A stretch of 64,000 nt of DNA from CBDHEY01 sp965262305 (GTDB lineage Bacteria; Pseudomonadota; Gammaproteobacteria; Pseudomonadales; Cellvibrionaceae), in assembly GCA_965262305.1 (NCBI GenBank), contig CBDHEY010000002.1, positions 1,364,001 through 1,428,000 of the forward strand, written 5' to 3'. The translations under genes were made by a program, and so were the position numbers. The notes under the pieces were generated by a model, which saw only the letters and a program-made list of their open reading frames with translations, was not told the DNA's origin and did not search any database. Of this stretch, positions 43,490 through 52,701 are shown in pieces. Positions within the stretch are counted from its first letter, which is position 1. Each line of letters starts with the position of its first letter.

Positions 43490-45715
43490 ATGTCCGACTC
43501 TTCTAAAATTATTTACACTAAAACTGATGAAGCTCCAGCGTTAGCAACCTATTCTTTGTTGCCAATTATTCGTGCTTTTACAAAGGCTGCGAATATAGAA
43601 GTGGAATTGCGAGACATATCCCTTGCTGGGCGCATTATTGCTAACTTCCCAGAGTTTTTGAACGAAGATCAAAGAATCGGAGATGCACTTTCAGAGTTGG
43701 GCGAACTAGCAAAGACTCCAGATGCAAACATCATCAAATTACCGAATATCAGTGCTTCTATCCCTCAATTAAAAGCAGCCGTTCAAGAGTTACAGGCTCA
43801 GGGGTATGCACTACCGGATTATCCAGAAGAACCACAAACAGAGCAAGAAAAAGACGTTAAATCGCGTTACGACAAAATTAAAGGTAGTGCGGTAAACCCT
43901 GTTCTAAGAGAAGGCAACTCCGATCGTCGAGCACCTCTTGCAGTTAAAAACTATGCAAAAAAACACCCTCACTCGATGGGCGCTTGGGATAGTCAATCCA
44001 AATCAGAAGTCGTTAGTATGGCAGAAGGTGATTTTTACGGCAGTGAAAAATCCTACACTGTGGTAGAAGCGACAGACGTAAAAATTACACACATTGCTGA
44101 ATCTGGCACTGAAACTGTCTTGAAAGCAAGTACACCATTACTTGCAGGTGAAATTATTGATGCCGCTGTAATGAGTAAAGCTGCATTAAGATCTTTCATT
44201 GTAGAAGCGATCGCAGCATCAAAAGAAGCGGGCGTTTTACTTTCTGTGCACCTTAAAGCCACCATGATGAAGGTGTCTGATCCAATTATTTTTGGCCATG
44301 CGGTATCTGTATATTATGCTTCGGTATTAGAAAAGCACGCTGATACATTGACTGAGATTGGCTTTAACCCGAATAACGGTATAGGCGATCTTTATAATAA
44401 ACTTTCGGCTCTTCCGGCGGAAAAACAAGAAGAAATTAAAACAGATATCAATACTGTTTACGAAACACAACCACCATTAGCAATGGTTAATTCTGATAAT
44501 GGTATTACTAATTTACACGTTCCAAGTGATGTCATTATCGATGCATCTATGCCAGCAGCGATTCGTTCTTCTGGTCAAATGTGGGGACCTGACGGTCAAC
44601 TTGCAGATACTCATGCAGTCATCCCAGATAGAAGCTACGCTGGTGTCTACCAAGAAACGATTGATTTTTGTAAGGCCAATGGTGCTTTTGATCCAACAAC
44701 GATGGGTAGTGTGTCTAATGTAGGGTTAATGGCTCAAAAAGCAGAAGAATACGGGTCTCATGATAAGACGTTTGAAATTCCAAGCACCGGTCTTGTTAAA
44801 GTAACCGATACTGCAGGGAATGTTATCTTTGAACATAAGGTTGAAGAAGGCGATATTTGGCGTATGTGTCAGGTTAAGGACGCGCCAATTCAAGACTGGG
44901 TAAAATTAGCTGTTACCCGCGCGAAAGCTACAGGTGTGCCAGCAGTTTTTTGGTTGGATGAAAACCGCGAACATCACGCGGAACTTATCAAAAAAGTAAA
45001 TACTTATCTGAAAGATCATGACACATCCAATTGTGATATTCATATTCTTTCTCCTGTTGATGCAACCAAGTTTTCGCTCGAACGTATTAAAGAAGGCAAA
45101 GATACCATTTCAGTAACGGGCAATGTTTTGCGCGATTATCTTACCGACCTTTTCCCGATTTTAGAGTTGGGCACCAGTGCTAAAATGCTATCGATTGTGC
45201 CTCTGATGAATGGCGGAGGATTGTTTGAAACTGGCGCTGGTGGTTCAGCACCAAAACACGTTCAACAATTTGAAGAAGAGAATCATCTTCGTTGGGATTC
45301 ACTTGGTGAATTCTTAGCGCTTGCGGCATCGCTTGAACAACTCAGCATCAATGAAAAAAATTCAAAAGCAAAAGTTTTGGCCGAGACGCTCGATCAAGCG
45401 ACAGGATTATTGCTAGATAATCAGAAGTCGCCACAGCGTAAAGTTGGTCAACTCGATAATCGTGGCAGTCATTTTTATTTAGCCATGTACTGGGCCCAAG
45501 CATTGGCTGAACAAACAACGGATGCGGATATGGCCGTAGCCTTTAAATCACTTTCAGAGACACTTGCATCAAATGAAGAAAAAATTGTTTCTGAACTCAA
45601 TGATGTTCAAGGCAGCGCGGTCGATACTAAAGGCTACTTTCAGCCCAACGGTGAAATAGCGTCTTCTGCGATGCGCCCAAGTGAGACGTTTAATGCGGCG
45701 ATAGATTCGCTTTAA
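43490..45715 (+). CDS. icd: Isocitrate dehydrogenase, monomeric NADP-dependent type
   Basis: 741 residues from the ATG at 43490 (AGGA 6-7 bases upstream; the frame further upstream has no support). This is the length of the monomeric IDH family (IDH-II), unrelated in length to the 416-residue dimeric enzyme. It oxidises isocitrate to 2-oxoglutarate in the citric acid cycle. Signatures: TDEAPALATYSLLPI, NSDNGITNLHVPSDVIIDAS and SAMRPSETFN at the C-terminus, and LMNGGGLFETGAGGSAPKHV in the middle. In Pseudomonas this gene also lies near cspD-clpS-clpA. Confidence 0.96.
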   Translation: MSDSSKIIYTKTDEAPALATYSLLPIIRAFTKAANIEVELRDISLAGRIIANFPEFLNEDQRIGDALSELGELAKTPDANIIKLPNISASIPQLKAAVQELQAQGYALPDYPEEPQTEQEKDVKSRYDKIKGSAVNPVLREGNSDRRAPLAVKNYAKKHPHSMGAWDSQSKSEVVSMAEGDFYGSEKSYTVVEATDVKITHIAESGTETVLKASTPLLAGEIIDAAVMSKAALRSFIVEAIAASKEAGVLLSVHLKATMMKVSDPIIFGHAVSVYYASVLEKHADTLTEIGFNPNNGIGDLYNKLSALPAEKQEEIKTDINTVYETQPPLAMVNSDNGITNLHVPSDVIIDASMPAAIRSSGQMWGPDGQLADTHAVIPDRSYAGVYQETIDFCKANGAFDPTTMGSVSNVGLMAQKAEEYGSHDKTFEIPSTGLVKVTDTAGNVIFEHKVEEGDIWRMCQVKDAPIQDWVKLAVTRAKATGVPAVFWLDENREHHAELIKKVNTYLKDHDTSNCDIHILSPVDATKFSLERIKEGKDTISVTGNVLRDYLTDLFPILELGTSAKMLSIVPLMNGGGLFETGAGGSAPKHVQQFEEENHLRWDSLGEFLALAASLEQLSINEKNSKAKVLAETLDQATGLLLDNQKSPQRKVGQLDNRGSHFYLAMYWAQALAEQTTDADMAVAFKSLSETLASNEEKIVSELNDVQGSAVDTKGYFQPNGEIASSAMRPSETFNAAIDSL

Positions 45716-45736
45716 ATATTGGGGCTATGGTGGAAT

Positions 45737-45761
45737 AAGGGGCTATGACGGCCCCTTTTTT
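45737..45761 (+). terminator. Terminator of icd
   Basis: Stem AAGGGGC/GCCCCTT (45737-45743 with 45751-45757), 7-base loop, then T run; 22 bases after the icd stop. Confidence 0.75.
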
Positions 45762-46135
45762 GTGCGTGATTAATACGATAATTCTAATTTGGTAATTTCA
45801 GTAAATTCAAAAAATTATACATTATGGAATTTTCTTCATTCCACTATAAACCCGTATTACATTTAATTAAACGAGTTTTAATTTCCTCAAAATAGAATAA
45901 TCTAAAATACCCCGAAAAATCTCATAAGTGCATTAATTCACATAAATTTGACTTTATTTTTACCTAACTTCAATAAATTTAAACTCTATATTCAGACGGA
46001 ACGTAATCCAAGTAAGTAAAAGGCAAAAACAATTTCTAGCTAATAGATTTAGCAGAAACAGTTTAGCCTCTTAGCATGTATTTTAAGCAAAAGCCTTTTT
46101 AATCTAGAGTAATCAGAATCGAAGAGTTTGAATCC
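45762..46135. other. Empty A/T-rich intergenic region
   Basis: 374 bases between the icd terminator and the end of cspD (minus strand). Very A/T-rich; I see no gene, repeat or convincing hairpin. Confidence 0.5.
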
Positions 46136-46408
46136 TCAAGAGCTTTCTAGTTCAGGTTGAGGAGTAACCTTGGCATTGGGTTCCGTGGTGTTTCTCGTGA
46201 TTAATTCGGTCATATGAATTTTCTTGGCGTGCCTACCTTTATCGCCTTCTTCTATCTCGAAGGTTACAGGCTGGCCAGCTTTGAGCGTTCGGTACCCTTC
46301 CATCTCAATGGATGAATAGTGAGCGAAAAGGTCGTCACCACCGTCGTCAGGTAGTATGAAACCGAAACCTTTGGCATTGTTAAACCATTTTACTGTTCCA
46401 GTGGGCAT
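46136..46408 (-). CDS. cspD: Cold-shock-like protein CspD
   Basis: 90 residues: a cold-shock domain (GTVKWFNNAKGFGFI, then DLFAHYSSI) plus a polar 20-residue tail, as in CspD, an inhibitor of DNA replication in stationary cells in E. coli. AAGGGA 8-13 bases before the ATG. Divergent from clpS, the standard place for cspD. Confidence 0.88.
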   Translation of the reverse strand: MPTGTVKWFNNAKGFGFILPDDGGDDLFAHYSSIEMEGYRTLKAGQPVTFEIEEGDKGRHAKKIHMTELITRNTTEPNAKVTPQPELESS

Positions 46409-46636
46409 AACTTTATCCCTTTTTATTGAAATTTTTGCCTCAATATTATGTTATTAGAAACATTATTTGACGCTAATTATTGTTATAACCAATCGTCTAT
46501 CGATTAGTGTCGACTTTGTATACAATCTAGCCAGCGTTGTCAAGTTGGGCATTTAGATTTATTTTTAAGCAGATTTTAATTCTTTTAGTTTGATAAATAC
46601 TGTTATCTAGATCGTTTTTTCAGGAAATAGTAATAC

Positions 46637-47014
46637 ATGGGTAATCTTCAATTTCTTCAGCTAACATTAAGTAAAGAGAGTGACGCAGATTCAATCGGTG
46701 ACGGCAGTGTCATTGTTCAGGAAGAAAAACCAGCGTTGCGCAGGCCACCAATGTACAAGGTGGTGTTGCTCAACGACGACTATACACCGATGGAATTTGT
46801 AGTAGAAATCTTGGAGCGTTTTTTTTCTATGGATAGGGAAAAAGCCACTAGGGTCATGTTAGCTGTGCATACCCAAGGAAAAGGCGTTTGCGGTGTTTAT
46901 TCTAGAGATATTGCGGAAACTAAAGCTGCGCAGGTGAATCAATATTCTAGACAGAATGAACATCCGCTATTGTGTGAGATTGAGGCATTTGATGATGGTG
47001 ACGAAAGTGAATAA
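46637..47014 (+). CDS. clpS: ATP-dependent Clp protease adaptor ClpS
   Basis: 125 residues. Binds proteins with N-terminal Leu, Phe, Tyr or Trp and hands them to ClpAP. Core motif VVLLNDDYTPMEFVVEIL (with the Asn and Asp residues of the N-degron pocket) and MLAVHTQGKGVCGVYSRD are present. A 35-residue, partly acidic N-terminal extension precedes the core. clpA starts 31 bases downstream on the same strand. Confidence 0.95.
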   Translation: MGNLQFLQLTLSKESDADSIGDGSVIVQEEKPALRRPPMYKVVLLNDDYTPMEFVVEILERFFSMDREKATRVMLAVHTQGKGVCGVYSRDIAETKAAQVNQYSRQNEHPLLCEIEAFDDGDESE

Positions 47015-47045
47015 TTCATCAAATTGTAAATTAGGTAGTTAGAAA

Positions 47046-49316
47046 ATGCTTAGTAAAGAATTAGAGTCAACATTAAATACAGCCTTTAAAGGTGCTAGGA
47101 ACAAGCGCCATGAGTTTATGACCGTAGAGCATCTTTTGCTAGCTCTAGTGGATAACGATCAGGCTGCGAGTGTGTTGAGAGCATGTGCGGCGGATTTAAT
47201 GGTGTTAAAAAATGAGTTAACCGAGTTTGTTGATTCGACTACCCCATTAATCCCTGAAAATGATGAAGAGCGCGAGACGCAACCAACACTCGGTTTTCAA
47301 CGCGTTTTGCAGCGTGCGGTTTTCCATGTTCAATCATCTGGAAAGAGTGAAGTTACTGGTGCGAATGTGCTAGTAGCGATTTTCAGCGAACAAGAGAGCC
47401 AGGCGGTTTATTATCTTAAAAAACAGAGCATCGCGCGTATTGATGTGGTGAATTACATCACCCATGGAATCTCCAAGGTTTCAGGTACTAGTCATAGCGA
47501 ACAGCAAGGCCACGATCAAACTGAAGATGAAGCTGCTGTAGGAGCAGGCGAGGGCGCAACCCAAAACCCGCTAGATTCGTATTCCACGAACCTTAATGAA
47601 CAGGCTTTGCTCGGTCGAATTGATCCGCTTGTTGGGCGAGATATGGAAGTCGAGCGTGTTGTTCAAATATTAGCTCGTCGCCGTAAAAATAACCCATTAC
47701 TCGTGGGTGAAAGTGGCGTTGGTAAAACAGCTATTGCTGAAGGATTAGCAAAAAAGATTGTGGATGAAGAAGTGCCTGAAGTCTTAATGAATAGCACTGT
47801 TTATTCGTTGGATTTAGGGTCTTTACTTGCCGGAACAAAGTATCGCGGTGACTTTGAGAAGCGATTCAAAGGTTTACTTGCAGAGCTGCAGAAGCGCGAA
47901 CACGCGATTTTATTTATCGACGAGATTCATACCATTATTGGCGCTGGAGCAGCCTCTGGTGGTGTTATGGATGCGTCTAACCTTTTAAAGCCGCTACTTA
48001 CTTCTGGCCAACTAAGATGTATTGGTTCAACCACTTTCCAAGAGTATCGCGGTATTTTTGACAAAGATAGGGCATTGTCACGTCGATTCCAGAAAGTGGA
48101 TGTGGAAGAGCCATCCGTAGAGGACACCTACAAAATACTTAAGGGGCTGAAATCCCGCTTCGAGTCTCATCATAATCTTAAATATACTGACAAAGCGTTG
48201 CGCACTGCTGCTGAATTAGCCAGTAAATACATTAGCGACAGATTTATGCCTGACAAAGCCATCGATGTAATTGATGAAGCAGGCGCATACCAGCAGCTGC
48301 AATCTGAATCGAAACGTAAGAAGCAAATCGGCGTACGTGATATTGAAGATATTATTTCAAAAATTGCGAGAGTGCCTGCAAAAACAGTATCCTCAAGTGA
48401 CAAAGATTTACTGGCCAAACTCGAAGAAAACCTAAAAATGACTGTTTTCGGTCAGGACGAAGCCATTACGGAAATTTCTTCAGCGATCAAACTGTCACGC
48501 GCTGGACTGACTAATCACGACAAGCCAATTGGTAGTTTCCTATTCGCAGGTCCTACTGGTGTAGGTAAAACGGAATTGTGTAAGCAATTGGCGCAGGCGA
48601 TGGGTGTCGAGCTAGTGCGATTTGATATGTCTGAATATATGGAGCGACATACGGTTTCTAGGTTGATTGGTGCGCCCCCAGGTTATGTTGGCTTTGATCA
48701 AGGTGGGTTATTGACTGAAGCTGTGACTAAGCAACCTCATTGTGTTGTATTGCTAGATGAAATAGAGAAAGCACATCCCGATGTGTTTAATCTTTTGTTG
48801 CAAGTCATGGATCATGGTGCTTTGACTGATAATAACGGCCGAACTGCGGACTTTAAAAATGTCGTGCTTATTATGACCACGAATGCGGGTGCAGAAACAA
48901 TGAGCCGCGCTTCTATTGGATTTACCAAGCAAGACCACTCCAGCGACGGCATGGAGATGATTAAGAAATCCTTTACCCCAGAGTTTCGCAATCGCCTTGA
49001 CGCCATTGTTCAGTTTGGTGCCTTGTCGCTTGATGTTATCAAAACCGTGGTGGATAAATTCCTCATGCAATTACAATCGCAATTGGATGATCGAAAAATC
49101 ACTTTGGATGTCACGGAAGAAGCACGCGAGTGGTTAGCCGTTAATGGTTATGATGAAAAGATGGGCGCTCGTCCAATGGCCAGGATTATCCAAGATAAAA
49201 TTAAAAAACCACTGGCAGAAATGGTTTTATTTGGAGATTTATCAGATAAAAGCGGTACGGTTCGAATTACCGTTGTGGACGATCAAATCGCAATCAATGC
49301 AGAAGCATTGGCTTAG
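47046..49316 (+). CDS. clpA: ClpA, ATP-dependent Clp protease ATPase subunit
   Basis: 756 residues (E. coli 758). Unfoldase that passes substrates to ClpP. N-domain (residues 1-145) has the two Clp_N repeats; first AAA+: GESGVGKTAIAEGL and LFIDEIHTIIGAG; second AAA+: GPTGVGKTELCKQLAQ and VVLLDEIEKAHPDVFN, plus sensor GYDEKMGARPM near the end. With ClpS, Aat and Bpt in the same cluster it forms the N-degron pathway. A strong terminator follows. Confidence 0.97.
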   Translation: MLSKELESTLNTAFKGARNKRHEFMTVEHLLLALVDNDQAASVLRACAADLMVLKNELTEFVDSTTPLIPENDEERETQPTLGFQRVLQRAVFHVQSSGKSEVTGANVLVAIFSEQESQAVYYLKKQSIARIDVVNYITHGISKVSGTSHSEQQGHDQTEDEAAVGAGEGATQNPLDSYSTNLNEQALLGRIDPLVGRDMEVERVVQILARRRKNNPLLVGESGVGKTAIAEGLAKKIVDEEVPEVLMNSTVYSLDLGSLLAGTKYRGDFEKRFKGLLAELQKREHAILFIDEIHTIIGAGAASGGVMDASNLLKPLLTSGQLRCIGSTTFQEYRGIFDKDRALSRRFQKVDVEEPSVEDTYKILKGLKSRFESHHNLKYTDKALRTAAELASKYISDRFMPDKAIDVIDEAGAYQQLQSESKRKKQIGVRDIEDIISKIARVPAKTVSSSDKDLLAKLEENLKMTVFGQDEAITEISSAIKLSRAGLTNHDKPIGSFLFAGPTGVGKTELCKQLAQAMGVELVRFDMSEYMERHTVSRLIGAPPGYVGFDQGGLLTEAVTKQPHCVVLLDEIEKAHPDVFNLLLQVMDHGALTDNNGRTADFKNVVLIMTTNAGAETMSRASIGFTKQDHSSDGMEMIKKSFTPEFRNRLDAIVQFGALSLDVIKTVVDKFLMQLQSQLDDRKITLDVTEEAREWLAVNGYDEKMGARPMARIIQDKIKKPLAEMVLFGDLSDKSGTVRITVVDDQIAINAEALA

Positions 49317-49347
49317 CAAAAACAAATAAATTATTCCGATAAAAATG

Positions 49348-49381
49348 AAAAGCCCCGGTCTTATAAACCGGGGCTTTTTTT
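49348..49381 (+). terminator. Terminator of clpA
   Basis: Perfect 12-bp GC-rich stem (49348-49359 with 49367-49378), 7-base loop, continuous T run to 49381. Confidence 0.9.
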
Positions 49382-49500
49382 GCCAATCTAAAACGGATGG
49401 TCGATCAAGCCAGTCAAAGATTTAAATATTTAGACGGGTCAATCGGCGCTCAAGGTATTACTAGAGCCTTGTGAATTGCCCGAAGAGATTTGTGAAAATC

Positions 49501-49719
49501 TTACCTAGCTCGGTAGGTAATTCTTCCTTTACTCAAATCGTAAGGAGTCATTTCAACTTTAACCTTGTCACCAGTCAAAATACGGATATAGTTTTTACGC
49601 ATTTTTCCAGATATATGTGCGGTAACGACGTGACCATTTTCTAATTTAACACGGAAGGTAGTATTCGGTAGTGTATCGATTACCTCACCTTCTAATTCAA
49701 AATTGTCTTCTTTTGCCAT
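49501..49719 (-). CDS. infA: Translation initiation factor IF-1
   Basis: 72 residues, exactly the family length. An S1/OB fold (VIDTLPNTTFRVKLENGH, then GKMRKNYIRILTGDKVKV) that binds the 30S A site. Minus strand, opposite clpA, as in Pseudomonas and E. coli neighbourhoods with aat and clpA. Gene downstream of bpt by about 125 bp. Confidence 0.97.
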   Translation of the reverse strand: MAKEDNFELEGEVIDTLPNTTFRVKLENGHVVTAHISGKMRKNYIRILTGDKVKVEMTPYDLSKGRITYRAR

Positions 49720-49844
49720 TCGGCGAAAACTCCAAACCTTTTCGGTTGTTTAAAGAGAGGCGGCATTTTGCACTAAATTACATTGAATTCCAAGCGCTTA
49801 TGAAATTTATGTTGCAGGGCCAAAAGAACAATTACGGCGCGGTT

Positions 49845-50573
49845 TTAAGGGGTAAACTCAGAAACCGTGACCCATGTATTCGCAATGAATACCTCAAAAG
49901 GTTGGTATCTTGTCTTGTAAGACATCTTTTGACATTCCTTGATCCAATAACCTAAGTAGACGAAAGGCAGGTTGTTCTCTTTAGCTCGCTCGATAAGATG
50001 GAGTATATTAAACATACCAAGGCTTCGTTTGTCTTCGTTTGGATCGAAGTAAAAGTATACGGCTGAATAACCTGCTTCCAATTGATCTAAAACGCCAACC
50101 GCGAGTAATTTTTTTTCTGGATTGCGAAATTCCAAGTACTGAGTAATGCCCCATTCAGAAGTCAAAAAATCGCGATATTGGTCTCTATCGGCAGGAAACA
50201 TATCGCCATCTGAGTGACGCAAGTTAATGTAGTTTTCGTAAAGTTCGTAATGTTCTTTTGTATCAATGGTCGAAACTCGTGAAGTTTGTATATCTTTATT
50301 TCGCTTAAAACAACGTAATTGCGAGCGAGATGGTAGAAATTTTTTAACTGGAATTCTGATTGGGATACACGCGCGGCAATTTTCGCAATTGGGCCTGTAT
50401 ACGTGCCGACCGCTGCGACGAAACCCCAAGTCGCTCAGTTGGCTATAAACATTGCCATCTAATTCAGCGTTTGGGTCGACAAAAATCGTTTTTGCTTCTT
50501 GATTTTCAAGATAGCTACACGGGTGATCTCTTGTCTCAAAGAATCTCAGTGTTTGGATATCATTCAATCCCAT
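49845..50573 (-). CDS. bpt: Bpt, aspartate/glutamate leucyltransferase (Ate homologue)
   Basis: 242 residues. Adds Leu to proteins with N-terminal Asp or Glu, making ClpS/ClpA degrons (older name: arginyl-tRNA-protein transferase ate). Motifs: DHPCSYL, GFRRSGRHVYRPNCENCRAC with the Cys pair, and VFYLGYWI-like FVYLGYWIKECQKMSYK. The first ATG (50573) overlaps aat by 14 bases and GGAG is only one base from it; a TTG at 50567 has better spacing and could be the real start. Confidence 0.93.
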   Translation of the reverse strand: MGLNDIQTLRFFETRDHPCSYLENQEAKTIFVDPNAELDGNVYSQLSDLGFRRSGRHVYRPNCENCRACIPIRIPVKKFLPSRSQLRCFKRNKDIQTSRVSTIDTKEHYELYENYINLRHSDGDMFPADRDQYRDFLTSEWGITQYLEFRNPEKKLLAVGVLDQLEAGYSAVYFYFDPNEDKRSLGMFNILHLIERAKENNLPFVYLGYWIKECQKMSYKTRYQPFEVFIANTWVTVSEFTP

Positions 50574-51309
50574 ACTCCGGCATGGACCAGTCTTTTGCCC
50601 AATTTCTTGATAATTTTAACGGAGAAAGATCGTTAAAATCTAACTCTTGGGGAATGGATTTTCGTAGAATGGATTCGAAATCATTACGCGGGACTTCGGT
50701 GGCGCCAAATGAGGCGAGATAATCCGTATGAATTTGACAGTCAATTAAGTTGTAATCCCAAAGTTGCAACTGTTTTACTAAAATTGCAAATGCAACTTTA
50801 GAGGCTCCGCTTTGCTGGCTAAACATAGACTCGCCAAAAAACACTTTACCCAAACTAATTCCGTATAGCCCCCCGACAAGTTCGTTATCTATCCAAGCTT
50901 CGACGGAGTGAGCAATACCCAATTCATGCAGTTTAATGTAGGCTTCGTTGATTTCATCGGTTATCCAGGTTCCATCTTCTCCATTTCTCAAGATGGTTTC
51001 GCATTGGTTAATGACCTCGGGAAATGCAAGATCGACGGTGATTTTGAATTTCTTTTTATTTATAAGCTTTCTTAACGATCTTCCCAAATGTAATTCATTT
51101 GGTTTTAGAATCATTCGAGGATCGGGGGTCCACCAGAGTATTGGTTGACCATCGCTATACCAAGGGAAAACGCCAACGGTATAAGCACTAATGAGTCGTT
51201 CTGGGGAAAGGTCGCCCCCAACGGCCAATAGGCCATTAGGGTCTTCTAGGGCATTGCTCGTGGGAGGAAAACGATATATATCTGGATCGAGTAGACTCAG
51301 TTCACCCAT
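50560..51309 (-). CDS. aat: Leucyl/phenylalanyl-tRNA--protein transferase
   Basis: 249 residues. Adds Leu or Phe to N-terminal Arg or Lys to create N-degrons. Motifs: VGVFPWYSDGQPILWWTPDP, EAYIKLHELGIAHSVEAW and GLYGISLGKVFFGESMFS. Start and length agree with the family. Overlaps bpt downstream and starts 5 bases after trxB, so trxB-aat-bpt may be one transcript. Confidence 0.96.
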   Translation of the reverse strand: MGELSLLDPDIYRFPPTSNALEDPNGLLAVGGDLSPERLISAYTVGVFPWYSDGQPILWWTPDPRMILKPNELHLGRSLRKLINKKKFKITVDLAFPEVINQCETILRNGEDGTWITDEINEAYIKLHELGIAHSVEAWIDNELVGGLYGISLGKVFFGESMFSQQSGASKVAFAILVKQLQLWDYNLIDCQIHTDYLASFGATEVPRNDFESILRKSIPQELDFNDLSPLKLSRNWAKDWSMPEYGIE

Positions 51310-51313
51310 TAAA

Positions 51314-52261
51314 CTACAAATTATCTAAATATTTTTCCGCATCAAGTGCTGCCATACAGCCCGAACCAGCAGAGGTAACAGCTTGACGGTAGACATGGTC
51401 TGCGACATCGCCAGCTGCGAAAACGCCAGGAACATTGGTGGAAGTCGCTTCACCTTCCAATCCACTTTTAATCTTGATGTAGCCATCTTTCATATCAAGC
51501 TGACCTTCAAAAATATCCGTGTTGGGTTTGTGTCCAATTGCAATAAATACACCCGCCACATCGATTTCTTTAGTGGATTCATCTTGACTCGATTTTAATC
51601 GGACACCTGTTACACCAGCATCATCGCCAAGTACTTCGTCCAAAGTCTGATTCCATTCGATCTTAACATTGCCGTTTTTTGCTTTTTCGAAGATACGATC
51701 TTGAAGAATTTTTTCTGATCGTAATGAATCTCTTCTGTGAATTAGGGTCACTTCACTAGCAATATTTGAAAGATAGAGTGCTTCTTCTACAGCGGTGTTT
51801 CCGCCGCCAACAACAGCTACTTTTTTGTCACGATAGAAGAAACCGTCGCATGTTGCGCAGGCACTCACTCCACGTCCTTGAAATGCTTCCTCCGAAGGAA
51901 GGCCTAAATATTGAGCTGAGGCTCCTGTCGCGATAACGAGCGCGTCGCATGTATACGTCTCATTTCCCACCAGTTTCATGGGCCGGCTGTTTAGGTCACA
52001 TTCATGAATATGGTCGAATAGGATTTGCGTTTCGAAACGTTCAGCATGCTGTTGCATTTGCACCATTAAATCAGGACCTTGTAATTCAGCAATACCACCT
52101 GGCCAGTTTTCAACTTCAGTCGTAGTGGTTAACTGACCACCTTGTTGCATGCCTGTTACCACCACTGGATTTAGATTTGCCCGAGCAGCATAAATCGCTG
52201 CCGTATAACCTGCAGGTCCAGAACCTAAAATAATTAACTTATGATGTATTGCTTCGCTCAT
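51314..52261 (-). CDS. trxB: Thioredoxin reductase
   Basis: 315 residues. FAD motif LGSGPAGYTAAIYAARANL, the redox-active CATCDG (Cys-Ala-Thr-Cys near residue 137), and the NADPH motif VVGGGNTAVEEALYLS. It keeps thioredoxin reduced. GAGGA upstream. Heads a cluster with aat and bpt; the same order trxB-aat-bpt occurs in Pseudomonas. Confidence 0.97.
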   Translation of the reverse strand: MSEAIHHKLIILGSGPAGYTAAIYAARANLNPVVVTGMQQGGQLTTTTEVENWPGGIAELQGPDLMVQMQQHAERFETQILFDHIHECDLNSRPMKLVGNETYTCDALVIATGASAQYLGLPSEEAFQGRGVSACATCDGFFYRDKKVAVVGGGNTAVEEALYLSNIASEVTLIHRRDSLRSEKILQDRIFEKAKNGNVKIEWNQTLDEVLGDDAGVTGVRLKSSQDESTKEIDVAGVFIAIGHKPNTDIFEGQLDMKDGYIKIKSGLEGEATSTNVPGVFAAGDVADHVYRQAVTSAGSGCMAALDAEKYLDNL

Positions 52262-52701
52262 ATTAATATTGTCCTCGGATGCGTCTCATCAAGTATAGGT
52301 AAGCTAAACGGTAAATACACTCAAGAAAGTATTAATCATTAAGGCACGGCCGGTGATACTATCGAATGCCTTTTTCATTGTTTAGCATGGGTTAAATAGA
52401 TGGGGTGCATAGTAAGGCATTACAAATCCTATCGCTATAAATGATAGCTATGTGATTGATAAACTTTAATTATTTGTTAAAAATATGCTGTAGATAGTAG
52501 CTTTTTGTGGATAAAATATGATCATAGTCTCGTTATGAATCCATAAAATTTTACATTCAAATAGAGCTAATAATCTTTGGAAGCCAAATCACACCGTTAA
52601 GTTTTGAAACCGCTGACTGTGAATATGGTCAAATCGAGTTACAATGACGGACAGGCCCAGCTTTAAGTCAATCTACCACTGGGTGATCAATTTACATACT
52701 A
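52262..52701. other. trxB-ftsK divergent region
   Basis: 440 bases. No ORF I can support. A hairpin with T run at 52341-52375 reads in the + direction although no + gene lies upstream (see finding). Confidence 0.5.
52341..52375 (+). terminator. Orphan terminator-like hairpin
   Basis: AAGGCA/TGCCTT (52341-52346 with 52367-52372) encloses a smaller GAT/ATC hairpin and is followed by TTT. It lies 330 bases before ftsK. Confidence 0.4.
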
